A stretch of DNA of 64,000 nt from CBDEFX01 sp965237635 (lineage in GTDB: Bacteria > Chloroflexota > Dehalococcoidia > Lucifugimonadales > CAUZJF01). The notes beneath the pieces were generated by a model. The model made no database searches and was not told where the DNA came from. It saw only the letters and a list, made by a program, of their open reading frames with translations. Each line of letters opens with the position of its first letter. Position 1 is the first letter of the stretch. Below are positions 1 through 8,643 of this stretch, piece by piece. Position numbers and translations under genes: made by a program. The stretch lies in assembly GCA_965237635.1 (NCBI GenBank), contig CBDEFX010000002.1, forward strand, positions 1,860,001 to 1,924,000, read 5' to 3'.

Positions 1-263
1 GGACTGACCGCCATAGTGTCGAGACGACTGTTCGTCCATTGGAGACAGAGCATTTTCTCCAATTCGCCCATACCGTTTCCAGAAACGGCAAGGATTCGTG
101 GTTCGTCCAATGTCCGTTTCTCGCCCCGTAGATAGCCACTCAGGAACTGTACAAAGGACAGGTCACCGAGCGCGTAGATGCCGGTGAGGTAGCGGTAGAG
201 CAGCAACAGCGCATGGGACCTGCTCAGGCGTACGTTGTTTCTTAACGTGAAGCTATCCGTCAT
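1..263 (-). CDS. Partial ORF, unrecognised, possibly methyltransferase-like
   Basis: An open minus-strand frame starts at ATG 263 and runs off the left edge, giving 87 residues without a stop. It begins 12 bp after the stop of the upstream cytidylyltransferase gene, so it is probably the next gene of the same operon. The protein starts MTDSFTLRNNVRLSRSH. Near residue 60 it has a segment, ILAVSGNGMGELE, that resembles a divergent SAM-binding motif I. That resemblance is weak and I do not assign a function. The C-terminal part lies outside the window. Confidence 0.6.
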   Translation of the reverse strand, partial: MTDSFTLRNNVRLSRSHALLLLYRYLTGIYALGDLSFVQFLSGYLRGEKRTLDEPRILAVSGNGMGELEKMLCLQWTNSRLDTMAVS

Positions 264-275
264 ACTATTGGGACT

Positions 276-998
276 CTAGGCTCCAGTCTCCTGGGACTTG
301 ATCTCGGCTCGTACCAGATCTCCTTGGCTGTCGATGTCCACGTCTGCGTCGGGCGGCATCACCAGGGCGACGATGCGGGCGCCGGTCATGGAGTTTTTCT
401 CCATAATGGTAGCCCAGCGAATAACGTCGAGGTAGGCGTTCTGCCAATAAACCGGCGGCAGCAGTTGCCGAGGCATGTTGAACGGCTCTGGGTGTTCCGA
501 GTCTGCTAGCAGTGGCTCCAGATAGTCGCCTTGTAGCCGCCACATCTTGTACGGTGTGTGCGGTGCCGGCACCACAGTCCGCAACGAGTCGGCTTCGGGG
601 TGGGCCAGCAGGCTACCGATACCCTGGTCAACAATGCTCGGTGGCCGTAACGGCGACGTAGGTCGAAGGTGTACGATTAGTTCTGGTCGGTACCCCTCTT
701 CCTCTTCCAGCCACCCCAAGGCATGTTCAAAGGCTTGCAGATCTGCGGCATGGTCCCCTGCTATTTCGGAGGGCCTCATGAAAGGCACTTCGGCTCCGGC
801 TTGCCGGCTAATATCTGCAATTGTTTCACTGTCGGTGCTCACGATGACCCGTCCCACGTAATCAGCCGCTAGTGCGTGTTCGACGGAGTGGACCACGAGA
901 GGCTTGCCTCGAAGCGGCTGAATGTTCTTGTCCGGCGGATTCTTGGAGCCGCCACGGGCAGGTATAAGAGCCAAGACCTTGCTCGCGTCAATACTCAT
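276..998 (-). CDS. neuA: Acylneuraminate cytidylyltransferase family protein (NeuA-like, copy 1)
   Basis: This 240-residue protein is predicted to activate a nonulosonic (sialic-acid-like) sugar as its CMP derivative in the cytoplasm. The N-terminal nucleotide-binding loop ALIPARGGSKNPPDKN keeps the Ser-Lys of the family. RPTSPLR near residue 112 and the C-terminal DVDIDSQGDL segment are also typical. The length fits the family. A second, divergent copy lies at 12428-13180 in the same operon. The start ATG at 998 follows a degenerate gene region. The sugar specificity cannot be read from sequence, and CMP-Kdo or another CMP-sugar is possible. Confidence 0.85.
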   Translation of the reverse strand: MSIDASKVLALIPARGGSKNPPDKNIQPLRGKPLVVHSVEHALAADYVGRVIVSTDSETIADISRQAGAEVPFMRPSEIAGDHAADLQAFEHALGWLEEEEGYRPELIVHLRPTSPLRPPSIVDQGIGSLLAHPEADSLRTVVPAPHTPYKMWRLQGDYLEPLLADSEHPEPFNMPRQLLPPVYWQNAYLDVIRWATIMEKNSMTGARIVALVMPPDADVDIDSQGDLVRAEIKSQETGA

Positions 999-1241
999 TC
1001 GTTTGACCTCAATCGTGCGCCTGCCTGGCGCGACACAGGCGCTTCTCCCGATAAGGAGCGTGTAAAGTTTCTCTCGCGTGTCCTCCGTGGGTCGTAAGCG
1101 TAAACTGGCGGAGGCATGAAAGCCAATTAAGAAAGGTTTTCGAGCACGCCGACCTGCCCGACCTCTTAAAGTAGATATCTGAAATTTGAGTTTGCTGGGG
1201 GAGAATGCTCGAGAGACATAGAGCTGCCATCTCGTGCGCGC
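999..1241. other. Gap without an intact gene
   Basis: This stretch lies between the degenerate gene and copy 1 of the cytidylyltransferase. A short minus-strand frame (1009-1260) exists, but it has no ribosome site and no recognisable motif. It may be the tail of the degenerate gene. No promoter or hairpin terminator stands out. Confidence 0.4.
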
Positions 1242-1551
1242 CTAATATGGAGAGAGGCAAGCGTAATACCCTTGCACCTGGTGGTGGACCCCAAGTTCTG
1301 ACAGGTCAAACTCGAGTTGCCCTTGGTATTCAAGGTGAATTTCACGGACAGCTACAGAAGTTCCTGCTGAATTGAAGAGTCACATATTTACTGTCGCGCC
1401 GGTCTTGTTCTTCGGGAAGTATTCGGAAAAGTAGTTATAAAGGCATAGACACGTGTGAAAATCCGCCTCCTCCCGGGCATATACCATAGTAGGGGACAAA
1501 CAGGCCGCGGGTCAGATCTTCGGGCGTTATGTTTGGCGCAGCCTCGATCAC
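1242..1551 (-). pseudogene. Degenerate gene after the methyltransferase
   Basis: A GTG at 1551 overlaps the stop of the methyltransferase (GTGA) and has a good ribosome site (GGAGG, 6 nt upstream), as expected for a coupled operon gene. The frame reads VIEAAPNITPEDLTRGLFV and then closes after about 38 codons. A shift of one base near 1465 opens another frame (ADFHTCLCLYNYFSEYFPKN). That frame has an in-frame TGA and continues as coding-like sequence (VAVREIHLEYQGQLEFDLSE) to a TAG at 1242. The pattern fits a frameshifted and nonsense-mutated gene. The family is not recognised; the surviving text looks like a beta-rich domain. Further remnants may reach 1009. Confidence 0.45.
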
Positions 1552-2954
1552 AGGATGCCTCCTCTAATTTCGCTATTTCCTCTGCTGTCACACAGGAATA
1601 TAGCGCGATAACCTGATGAGAAAGCCTTGTATACGTAAAGGAGTCGAACACGATCAAATATGGACCGAAGTCTGTCGTATACCTCCTGGCTGCTCAACGA
1701 CATGACGGGGTGCGCAATAGGCGTTTCAAAAGCGAGGAATCTGGTCATGGAAGCTATCTTCTCCAAGAATGGATCGGCACCTATCATATTCGGATAAATA
1801 TTATGCAATACAGACAGCAAGAAGACCACGTCCATATCACCGTACCGATGCTCCATCACGCCGGTTACGGCGTCATCCTCTAGAAATTCTACTTGATTAA
1901 AGTCGAAGACCCTCTGATTCAAGGACTTGCAGAAGGACACGTTCTTAGGATCGTGATCTATAGCGGTTACTGCTGCCGCGCCATGTATCGCAGCCTGAAA
2001 TGAGAAGAAACCGACGTTACAGCCAACATCCAGTACCCGGCCGCCCTTGACGCTCTGGAAAGGCAAAAATGGCAGTTTTCGGTACGAGTCAAACTGCTGA
2101 CCGTCGGATGAGTAGCCCGGGAAGCTATAGCCGTTAGCGAACTGGTATCCCTGGTAGAGGATCCCCTTGCTGGCTGAGGGACTTTGCTGGTATATATCTT
2201 GCAACTCGGCAACCGTGATGTTTCCCTCCAGAGGAAAGGCGTATCGAGCCGGGAAAAATTCGAATTCGTGGCAATCGACTATCTTTCCCGAGATCAAGTT
2301 GGTTGACTTATACCAATCGTCGACTGGCATGAGTTGCCAGCGAGTAAATTCTCTAACGCAACGTTCGGCAGTAGAAGAGGGACATTGCACCAGGTGTTCG
2401 GCCCCCAGAATCTCTTCTGTAGACCGCTCTCGTCGCGCCGGCAACCCCAGCTGCTTGACTTTGTGAATCGCGCGAACAGGCAAGGGCGACTTCTTCTGGC
2501 TACCGCGCGCAGAGGGCGGCTTCGTCCTAACGTCCTCCATCCTCACAACTAGGCACGGGTACTTTTCGCCACGTCCTCGGAGATCAGCTTGCGCTGCCCA
2601 TTCAATTCGAGGGAACACCGAGGAGCCACGCTCCTTTAGATAGATTAGGTTGTCCAACTCTTGTTTAGTATCAACAAACAACTGGTTTTTTCGATTGCAC
2701 AAAATCACCTTGAGCCCGTACCCGTCTCGGGTGGGAAACCATAATGAACAGTCGCTGTGGATGCCAGTAATATTACTGGTTGTGGAGTTCCACTCGAGGG
2801 AACATTCGAATCGAGGCTCTCTTTGGGCCAGCAGATCTTTTACCGACCGAATGCCATCCACTGGTTGCGGCACAAAGCTGAATACCGGTTTGTCTTGGGC
2901 CAACCCTGGCAACCTGTTGTGGGCAGTAACCTCGATCAGCTCGCCTGACCCCAT
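1548..2954 (-). CDS. Class I SAM-dependent methyltransferase with unknown N-terminal domain
   Basis: The C-terminal half carries a Rossmann methyltransferase fold. It shows motif I VLDVGCNVGFFS, an acidic loop after motif II (AIDHDPKN) and VVFLLSVLHNIYP at motif IV. The N-terminal ~220 residues do not match a family I know and may bind the acceptor. The frame is open from GTG 2996. The ATG at 2954 is preferred because GGAGGT lies 4 nt upstream and it avoids overlap with the ABC ATPase gene, whose stop is at 2977. Its position after wzt suggests it modifies the exported glycan. The substrate is unknown. Confidence 0.8.
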   Translation of the reverse strand: MGSGELIEVTAHNRLPGLAQDKPVFSFVPQPVDGIRSVKDLLAQREPRFECSLEWNSTTSNITGIHSDCSLWFPTRDGYGLKVILCNRKNQLFVDTKQELDNLIYLKERGSSVFPRIEWAAQADLRGRGEKYPCLVVRMEDVRTKPPSARGSQKKSPLPVRAIHKVKQLGLPARRERSTEEILGAEHLVQCPSSTAERCVREFTRWQLMPVDDWYKSTNLISGKIVDCHEFEFFPARYAFPLEGNITVAELQDIYQQSPSASKGILYQGYQFANGYSFPGYSSDGQQFDSYRKLPFLPFQSVKGGRVLDVGCNVGFFSFQAAIHGAAAVTAIDHDPKNVSFCKSLNQRVFDFNQVEFLEDDAVTGVMEHRYGDMDVVFLLSVLHNIYPNMIGADPFLEKIASMTRFLAFETPIAHPVMSLSSQEVYDRLRSIFDRVRLLYVYKAFSSGYRAIFLCDSRGNSEIRGGIL

Positions 2955-2976
2955 GCTGACCTCCAAATTCTGATAG

Positions 2977-4305
2977 TCATTGCGACTCGGTCCCACTGCC
3001 TTGCTGCGCTGCGATGTCCTTGCTGTCTACTCGCCAGGAATGAGGTGTGACCAAGTAAGGCATCGATACAAGGGTCCCCGAAGGCATGCCGGGGAACTGG
3101 CTTCTAAGCGCGCCGGGCCGAACGACGAGGGTACTATATTCTCTGGGCCTCAAGTGCCATTTTTCTCCAAGGTGGCCAGACATCTGGGCCTGAACCCCCA
3201 GATGCAAACCGTAGCTGCCTGGAGAAAGATGCGGATCGTCGATGACGCAACGGACAACTCCTCTCATGGGTACAGCACCTAGATCTACGCCATCCCACTG
3301 CATCGACAACCATGCTATATATGAGGTATCGCGCCCATGCTGCTTCAGTGCAACGATAAAGTACGGTGAATTCAGTTCCTTGTCGGTCTCGTAATGAGCA
3401 TGAATCTCTAGAGGCTCCCCGAAATCGAATTCTGCTCCAGCGTTACCATCTATGTCGTAGCACTCTACCTTGGTAAACCGGAGCCCATGCGGCGTGTCAG
3501 CATTGTTCTTTTTTGCGAGACGGACACTGGCCTGCCGACTGAGTTCCAGCATATCCTGTTCATATTTCTGGATAACGTCGGCCGGCGCGCCGGCGTTCAC
3601 GATCCTCCCGTGGTCCAAATGGATAACCCGGTCGCTCACGGCTTGTAGTGCCGTAGTGTTGTGAGACACAAATATTATGGTGCCGCCATCGCGTTTGAAT
3701 TCGGCGAGATGGCGATAGCAGCGCTGCCGGAAAGATGAATCGCCTACGGCAAGCACCTCGTCCACTAGCAGCAGGTCTGGACTCAGGTGAGATGCGACTG
3801 AGAATCCTAACCGTACCTTCATGCCAGTGCTGTAGGTTTGCACCGGAGCGTCGATGAAGTCACCTAGCTCGGCAAAATCTATGATATCGGGTAACAGTCG
3901 ACTCATTTCTTTGCCGGATATCCCTAAGACGGCGCCGTTAATATGAGCGTTCTCTCGTCCGGTCAGGATGGGATCGAATCCCATCCCCAGCTCGATAAGT
4001 GCGCCGACCCTGCCTCTGATTTGCAAAGTCCCGACATCGGGCTTCATCAGCCCATTGACCATCTTCAGTAGCGTGCTTTTGCCCGCACCGTTAAGGCCTA
4101 TCAAGCCTAGCGTTTCGCCCCTGGGCACTTCCATGGTTATATCTCGAAGCGCCCAAAACTCATGCTTGCGCAGATCGGGCCGTCCCGCCTTTTGCAGCAG
4201 AATCTCTCGTGTAAGATCCTTAACCCCGTACCACAACGAGCGTCTCAGATCGCGACAGAACTTTTTGGATAGACCCTCGATCTCGACAGGCATAAGCTGG
4301 TTCAT
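2977..4305 (-). CDS. wzt: Polysaccharide ABC transporter ATP-binding protein (Wzt-like, with C-terminal glycan domain)
   Basis: This 442-residue protein is the ATPase of an ABC exporter for O-antigen or capsule glycan. It has Walker A GLNGAGKSTLLK, signature YSTGMKVRLGF, Walker B LLLVDEVLAVGD and the switch His in FVSHN. After residue ~250 there is a long extension with a beta-sandwich look. In Wzt proteins this domain recognises the modified end of the polysaccharide. The gene follows the permease gene with no gap, and the two proteins should form the transporter at the inner membrane. Its length and C-domain favour Wzt over short KpsT- or TagH-type ATPases. Confidence 0.93.
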   Translation of the reverse strand: MNQLMPVEIEGLSKKFCRDLRRSLWYGVKDLTREILLQKAGRPDLRKHEFWALRDITMEVPRGETLGLIGLNGAGKSTLLKMVNGLMKPDVGTLQIRGRVGALIELGMGFDPILTGRENAHINGAVLGISGKEMSRLLPDIIDFAELGDFIDAPVQTYSTGMKVRLGFSVASHLSPDLLLVDEVLAVGDSSFRQRCYRHLAEFKRDGGTIIFVSHNTTALQAVSDRVIHLDHGRIVNAGAPADVIQKYEQDMLELSRQASVRLAKKNNADTPHGLRFTKVECYDIDGNAGAEFDFGEPLEIHAHYETDKELNSPYFIVALKQHGRDTSYIAWLSMQWDGVDLGAVPMRGVVRCVIDDPHLSPGSYGLHLGVQAQMSGHLGEKWHLRPREYSTLVVRPGALRSQFPGMPSGTLVSMPYLVTPHSWRVDSKDIAAQQGSGTESQ

Positions 4306-5202
4306 CTAAGAGCCCAGACGTTCGGCCAAAATAGGGAGGGCGATGCGGTAGAACAACCAGGCCACTAAGAACGCTACTAGTGTTATCACTGTCACAATAA
4401 GGAAGGGTACAGGGTCTGACAAATGGCCTATTGTTAGCAGGTCCCGAGTCCCTACCAGCAGAGGCGTAACCGGATTAAGATTTAGCAGAGTAGCAAGAGT
4501 TCCCTCGACCGGTGTTGGGTACACAACCGGCGTCATGAAGAACCAAAGCATGATGATCGACGTGAGCCCGAGGGTCACGTCGCCATAGAGTGTACCGATA
4601 GGGACCAACAGCGTCCCGAGAGTGATACCTAGCACCAGCAGCATCAGCATGCCAAGCGGGGACCAAATCAGTCCCCACGTTGGAGTAATATCGAACAAGA
4701 TAAAGACCACCACCAGAATCAGAGTCCGTATGCCCGTTTCGAAGAGGACCTGGCCGACCCCTGACAGAATAAGAGCCTCACGCGGGAAATTAGCTTTAGT
4801 CAACATAGACTTGGCCTTGTTGACGACTTTTAGAGGCGACTGCAAGCTGTCCACAAAAACCTGCCACAAAACAGTACCAATAAGAACGTAGGCCGGATAA
4901 GGAATCTCAGTACTCTTGACGCTGATAAGCCCCTGCCTGTTCAGCATTACGAACATCATCGCTGTGGCGACAGGAGTAAAAAATGCCCAGAAAATTCCCA
5001 AGAAAGTCTGCCGATACCGGGAGTTGATGTCCCGTATCATCAGCCGCCACGCCAGTTCCCGGGAAGCCAGCAGGTCTCGTCCCAAAGAGCTAACTAGCTT
5101 CGCCGGACTGCGCAATTGGGACTCGGGGGTATATACTACCACTTGCTTTTCCGTCGAGCTGCGACCCCTCGCTACGTTGCCATAGGACTTGTCAATCGAC
5201 AC
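4306..5202 (-). CDS. wzm: Polysaccharide ABC transporter permease (Wzm-like)
   Basis: This 298-residue ABC-2 family permease has about six hydrophobic segments, including FFTPVATAMMFVML, YVLIGTVLWQVFVDSL and FLIVTVITLVAFLVAW. The start of the ABC-2 domain has the typical amphipathic stretch RDINSRYRQTFLGIFWAFF. It forms the membrane channel for the Wzt-like ATPase encoded immediately downstream. Together they indicate ABC-dependent export of a surface polysaccharide rather than the Wzx/Wzy route. Confidence 0.92.
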   Translation of the reverse strand: MSIDKSYGNVARGRSSTEKQVVVYTPESQLRSPAKLVSSLGRDLLASRELAWRLMIRDINSRYRQTFLGIFWAFFTPVATAMMFVMLNRQGLISVKSTEIPYPAYVLIGTVLWQVFVDSLQSPLKVVNKAKSMLTKANFPREALILSGVGQVLFETGIRTLILVVVFILFDITPTWGLIWSPLGMLMLLVLGITLGTLLVPIGTLYGDVTLGLTSIIMLWFFMTPVVYPTPVEGTLATLLNLNPVTPLLVGTRDLLTIGHLSDPVPFLIVTVITLVAFLVAWLFYRIALPILAERLGS

Positions 5203-5220
5203 GACACGGCTTCCTGACGC

Positions 5221-6468
5221 TCATCGTACCTTGCTCGTAGAATCGAGCCAATCTCGCATGACTTTGTGAAAAGAGTTGGCTCTTTCCAGTAGCCTGCTTC
5301 TGGTCAACGCAAACCGTTTCTTGATGTTCGCCTTATTAATAAGTGAATCATCGACTAAGGTCCCCAGCGGCCCGGTGAAGTCCTCCTGGTTGACCCTTAC
5401 CGCCCGATCATCAAGGTCTAGCTCATGGTACAACTGCTCGATTTGAGGGTAGCTGACCAGACCGATGGTCGGAACGTCCAACCCGATGGGGCAAACGTTG
5501 GCGTGGAACCGCATCCCCAGTACCAGTTCGCACTTCCGATAGGCGTCGAACATGTAGTCCTGTCCCCGCTTACCCACCGCATACGGAGCGACCGTTATTC
5601 GGCTACGGCCGTAAGGTACGCCCACCCGGCTAATGAACTTATGGATGACATGCAGGTCTCTGAAGATGTGGGGAAACATTACCAAATGCAGATCTGGATC
5701 TCTGGCCAAACGATCATTCATTAGTCGACCGAGTATTATCAGAAACTGCTCAACGCTGCTGGCATCGTCGCCTGCGATACGATGTCCGATTAGCTTGCGC
5801 GCCATCCTTTGCAATGTGTGCAGCTGTCCGGGACCACCATTGGCCGGAAATCGGAGTTCCAGCATGTCTCCGGCCAGATTGATACCGATCACCTGTTTGT
5901 CAGCGGGCAGCTCTACGTGGTCGAAGTCTTCCACCTCGGTAAAAAAACCTCCATCGGGTACCTGGTGCAGACGGTCCGCGTAATCGTCGCCTAACAGACG
6001 TCTCACCGTATCGGTTGTGCCGTCGTTCCTGACGGAGACCAGTATTCGGTCGGAAGAGAGCAGATAGTCGAGGTACCGCTTGAACTTTTCAACCCTTTCC
6101 TTGTTAACTCCTTTTGCAGTGTCCATACCAAGTGCATTGAATACGATCGGGATACTGATCCGGCTCAACGTTTCAACACTGATGTCCAATGGGGTGCCAG
6201 AACAGGTCTCGTCCCTTGTCAGCTCGAAGTATCCGCCACCGCCAATCAAAAGCAGTTCATGCCGGTTTACCAGATCGACGAACTGGTCGTCGTAGGTCTT
6301 CCGCCCCCATAGAAAGTCCGTTATCTCCAGGTCGGTGTATTCAATCTCGTGCCCTAGGTTCTGGTTGAGCAACCTCCTGGTACCGACAATATTGGCGTTG
6401 TCGCCCACATTGCTGCGGTATGCAGCCAGTTGGATGATCTTGAGCTTTTTGGGCGTCTTATGTGTCAC
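5221..6468 (-). CDS. Polysaccharide pyruvyl transferase family protein
   Basis: This 415-residue protein matches the family that adds pyruvate ketals to glycans; some members only resemble it and act as glycosyltransferases. Visible marks are the N-terminal AAYRSNVGDNANI loop, the glycine-rich LLLIGGGGYFE near residue 90 and the C-terminal LVLGMRFHANVCPIGLDVP motif with conserved Arg-His. It sits between the broken methyltransferase gene and the exporter genes, so it likely decorates the same glycan. The acceptor is not predictable. Confidence 0.88.
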   Translation of the reverse strand: MTHKTPKKLKIIQLAAYRSNVGDNANIVGTRRLLNQNLGHEIEYTDLEITDFLWGRKTYDDQFVDLVNRHELLLIGGGGYFELTRDETCSGTPLDISVETLSRISIPIVFNALGMDTAKGVNKERVEKFKRYLDYLLSSDRILVSVRNDGTTDTVRRLLGDDYADRLHQVPDGGFFTEVEDFDHVELPADKQVIGINLAGDMLELRFPANGGPGQLHTLQRMARKLIGHRIAGDDASSVEQFLIILGRLMNDRLARDPDLHLVMFPHIFRDLHVIHKFISRVGVPYGRSRITVAPYAVGKRGQDYMFDAYRKCELVLGMRFHANVCPIGLDVPTIGLVSYPQIEQLYHELDLDDRAVRVNQEDFTGPLGTLVDDSLINKANIKKRFALTRSRLLERANSFHKVMRDWLDSTSKVR

Positions 6469-7183
6469 GGTATTGTTGCCAGTTCAGCGGCCGCAGATTT
6501 TCACACTCGGTCATCGCAGTCCACGGTATGGCAGCTGCGGATCGGCGTCAAAGGATTTTAACCGCTACCTGCTCGTGGTATCTGGTGTAGCCGATGTAGC
6601 CTAATGACTGACCAGTCTTCGACATGAACTCATTGAGCGCCTTATACTCCCCTTGTTGCCAACCCGGATAATTAAAGAACTTCATCGAAAACCAAAACGG
6701 TCCCTTGTTGTACCCGACGTTCAAACTCCTCGAGCACGGTTCGAGCCGACGAGTAAAGATCGCTGTCTATGTGAAGAAGCAGCGCCCTTCCAGCATGCGC
6801 CTCAAGAAAGGGGCCCAGAGAATCGCTAAAAAGTCCTTTGAACAGCTGTACGTTAGGCCTAACCTCTGGCAACTCCGTCAAACTGAAATGGCCACGGACC
6901 GTGCCATCTCGCCAGTCTTCGGGAAGCCCTTCGAATGCGTCGAAGCCGTACACAGGTACGTTGGGGAGAAGGTCAGCGATAAAGTTAACCGTAGTGCCCC
7001 GGTACACCCCGAATTCGCAGACGAGCCCATCTTCGTCATCGATCAATTGGGAGATCGCGTAGCGAAGAAGGCCGAACTTGTCGGGGAATGACCTGACCAT
7101 TGGCATGTGGTGTTCAACGAAGTCTCCCGTCTCAGACAATGCTTTGCGCTGCCGCCACCTCTCGATGTTTTTGCTATCCTCAT

Positions 7184-7191
7184 CTAGAGAC
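7184..7191. repeat. Target-site duplication of IS256-type element, left copy
   Basis: CTAGAGAC lies directly before the left inverted repeat and is repeated exactly at 8559-8566. Eight bases is a usual duplication size for IS256-family elements. Confidence 0.92.
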
Positions 7192-8558
7192 GAGGTATCC
7201 TCAAAAAGTGTGTAAACAGTCAGGCGGTGTACCCTCTCTCTGAACAAGACGGGCTCAAGGCTCAAGAGAGGAGATACACCGCCTATGGGAAAGAGAAGCA
7301 CTAGGAGCAGGTCGGAGTCAAGGCCGGAGTGGGAGCAGTTGGAGGATTGGGTGCGAGGCCATGTCCAGCGGCTGATCCAGGAGTTGCTGGAGGAAGAGGT
7401 GACGGAGTTTCTAGGAAGGGCGAAGTCGGCCCGCAGGTCTGAGTCGGACAACGAGAGAGGCTATAGGAACGGATACGGCAAACCCCGAAGGCTTACGCTG
7501 AGTTCGGGAACGGTACAGCTGAGGAGGCCGCGAGTCCGCAACACCGAAGAGGAGTTCGAGAGCCGGCTGCTGCCGCTGTTCGTCAACAGGACCAGGAAGG
7601 TTGCTGAGCTGATCCCCCAGTTGTACCTACATGGCCTTTCCGAAGGTGACTTCGACCTGGCGGTGCGGGGACTGCTGGGAGAAGAGGCACCGATATCGGC
7701 GAGCACGGTAGCCCGGTTGAAGGATAAGTGGAACGATGAGCTTGCCCAATGGCGCGCTAGGCCCCTGGATGACCTGGAAGTGGTGTACATGTGGGTGGAT
7801 GGAGTCTACGTCAAGGCCGGTCTTGAGCGGGAGAAGGCGGCGATCCTGGTGGTGATGGCGGCCCTGAGCGACGGAAGGAAGGTGGTGGTGAGCGCGATTC
7901 CCGGATACAGGGAGTCCATAGAGAGCTGGTCCGATGTGCTCAGGGACATGAGGCGCCGCGGGCTGGAGTGCCCAAGACTGGTAATTGGAGACGGACATCT
8001 GGGCATCTGGGGAGCTCTGCGCAACGTCTATCCTCAGGCGGCCGAGCAACGCTGCTGGAACCACAAGATCCTAAACGTGCTCGCCAAGCTTCCAAAGCGA
8101 CAACAGGACCAGGCCAAGCTCATGCTGCGTACTATCCCCTACGCGCCGACTCGGACAGAGGCTGAGCGGCTCAGGACGGTGTTCACCAGGTGGTGCGGCG
8201 ACCATTCCTACGAGGCGGCCTCAGAGGCCTTGGAGCGGGACTGGGACCGCATGGTCACCTTCTATGACTTCCCAAAGGAGCACTGGGGCACCTTCGCACG
8301 ACGAACCCGGTAGAATCACCCTTCGCGGCCCTCAGGCTTCGGACCGATGCCGCCAAGCGCTACAAGAGGGTCGATCGGGCGATAGCGGTGATCTGGAAAA
8401 TGTTGATGGTCGCCGAACAGCGCTTCAGGCGTCTGAAGGCCCCTGAGTTGATCGAAGACGTCTATCTCGGTGCACAGTATGCGGATGGAATCGCCATTGA
8501 ATCAACGGCTGAGAAGGTCGCCGCCTGATGTCGTTTACACACCTATTGACGTAACCTC
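7192..8558 (+). mobile_element. IS256-family insertion sequence, 1367 bp
   Basis: The element is bounded by 26-bp imperfect inverted repeats (7192-7217 and 8533-8558), starting GAGGT and ending GTGTGTAAAC, with 21 of 26 positions matching. It is flanked by the 8-bp repeat CTAGAGAC. It encodes one transposase of the IS256/Mutator type, which carries a frameshift. It lies antisense in a methyltransferase gene. The exact duplication and restorable host frame suggest recent insertion, while the frameshift suggests it can no longer move without help. Confidence 0.95.
7285..8528 (+). pseudogene. IS256-family transposase, frameshifted
   Basis: The frame from ATG 7285 encodes the first 342 residues of an IS256/Mutator transposase. 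It includes the catalytic region VVYMWVDGVYVKAG, the second acidic site VIGDGHLGIWGAL and RCWNHKILNVLAKLP. Near 8288, in a run of G, one base appears lost. In the next frame the expected continuation HLRTTNPVESPFAALRLRT runs to TGA at 8526-8528 and carries the third catalytic Glu (NPVES). The repaired length of about 414 residues is normal for the family. The loss is in a homopolymer, so a sequencing error is possible. Confidence 0.92.
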
Positions 8559-8566
8559 CTAGAGAC
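8559..8566. repeat. Target-site duplication of IS256-type element, right copy
   Basis: CTAGAGAC directly follows the right inverted repeat and is identical to 7184-7191. Confidence 0.92.
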
Positions 8567-8643
8567 TGCTTTAGCAACGGGGACAGTATTCGTGTCGTCA
8601 CAGATCTTATGAGCTTAAACGGCGCAATCTTCATCTCATCTGG

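Larger units (their letters stand above)
6548..8634 (-). pseudogene. TylF/MycF-like methyltransferase gene, split by IS256-type element and frameshifted
   Basis: The 5' part starts at ATG 8634, 9 bp after the upstream stop, and reads MKIAPFKLIRSVTTRIL up to the insertion at 8559-8566. The 3' part resumes at 7191. Removing 7192-8558 and one 8-bp target copy joins KQSL to DEDSKNIERW in frame. The domain shows CEFGVYRGTTVNF (SAM site) and LLHIDSDLY. An extra base near 6680 then closes the frame after VFDE. Ignoring it gives the expected tail FFNYPGWQQGEYKALNEF, ending at a TGA at 6548. The gene therefore carries two independent lesions. It would have methylated a sugar of the glycan. Confidence 0.9.

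Noticed and set aside
6672..7451. 259-residue minus-strand frame as a complete methyltransferase
   Set aside because: Its first ~85 residues are antisense IS256 sequence and its end is a frameshift product; the true gene is the interrupted one described.
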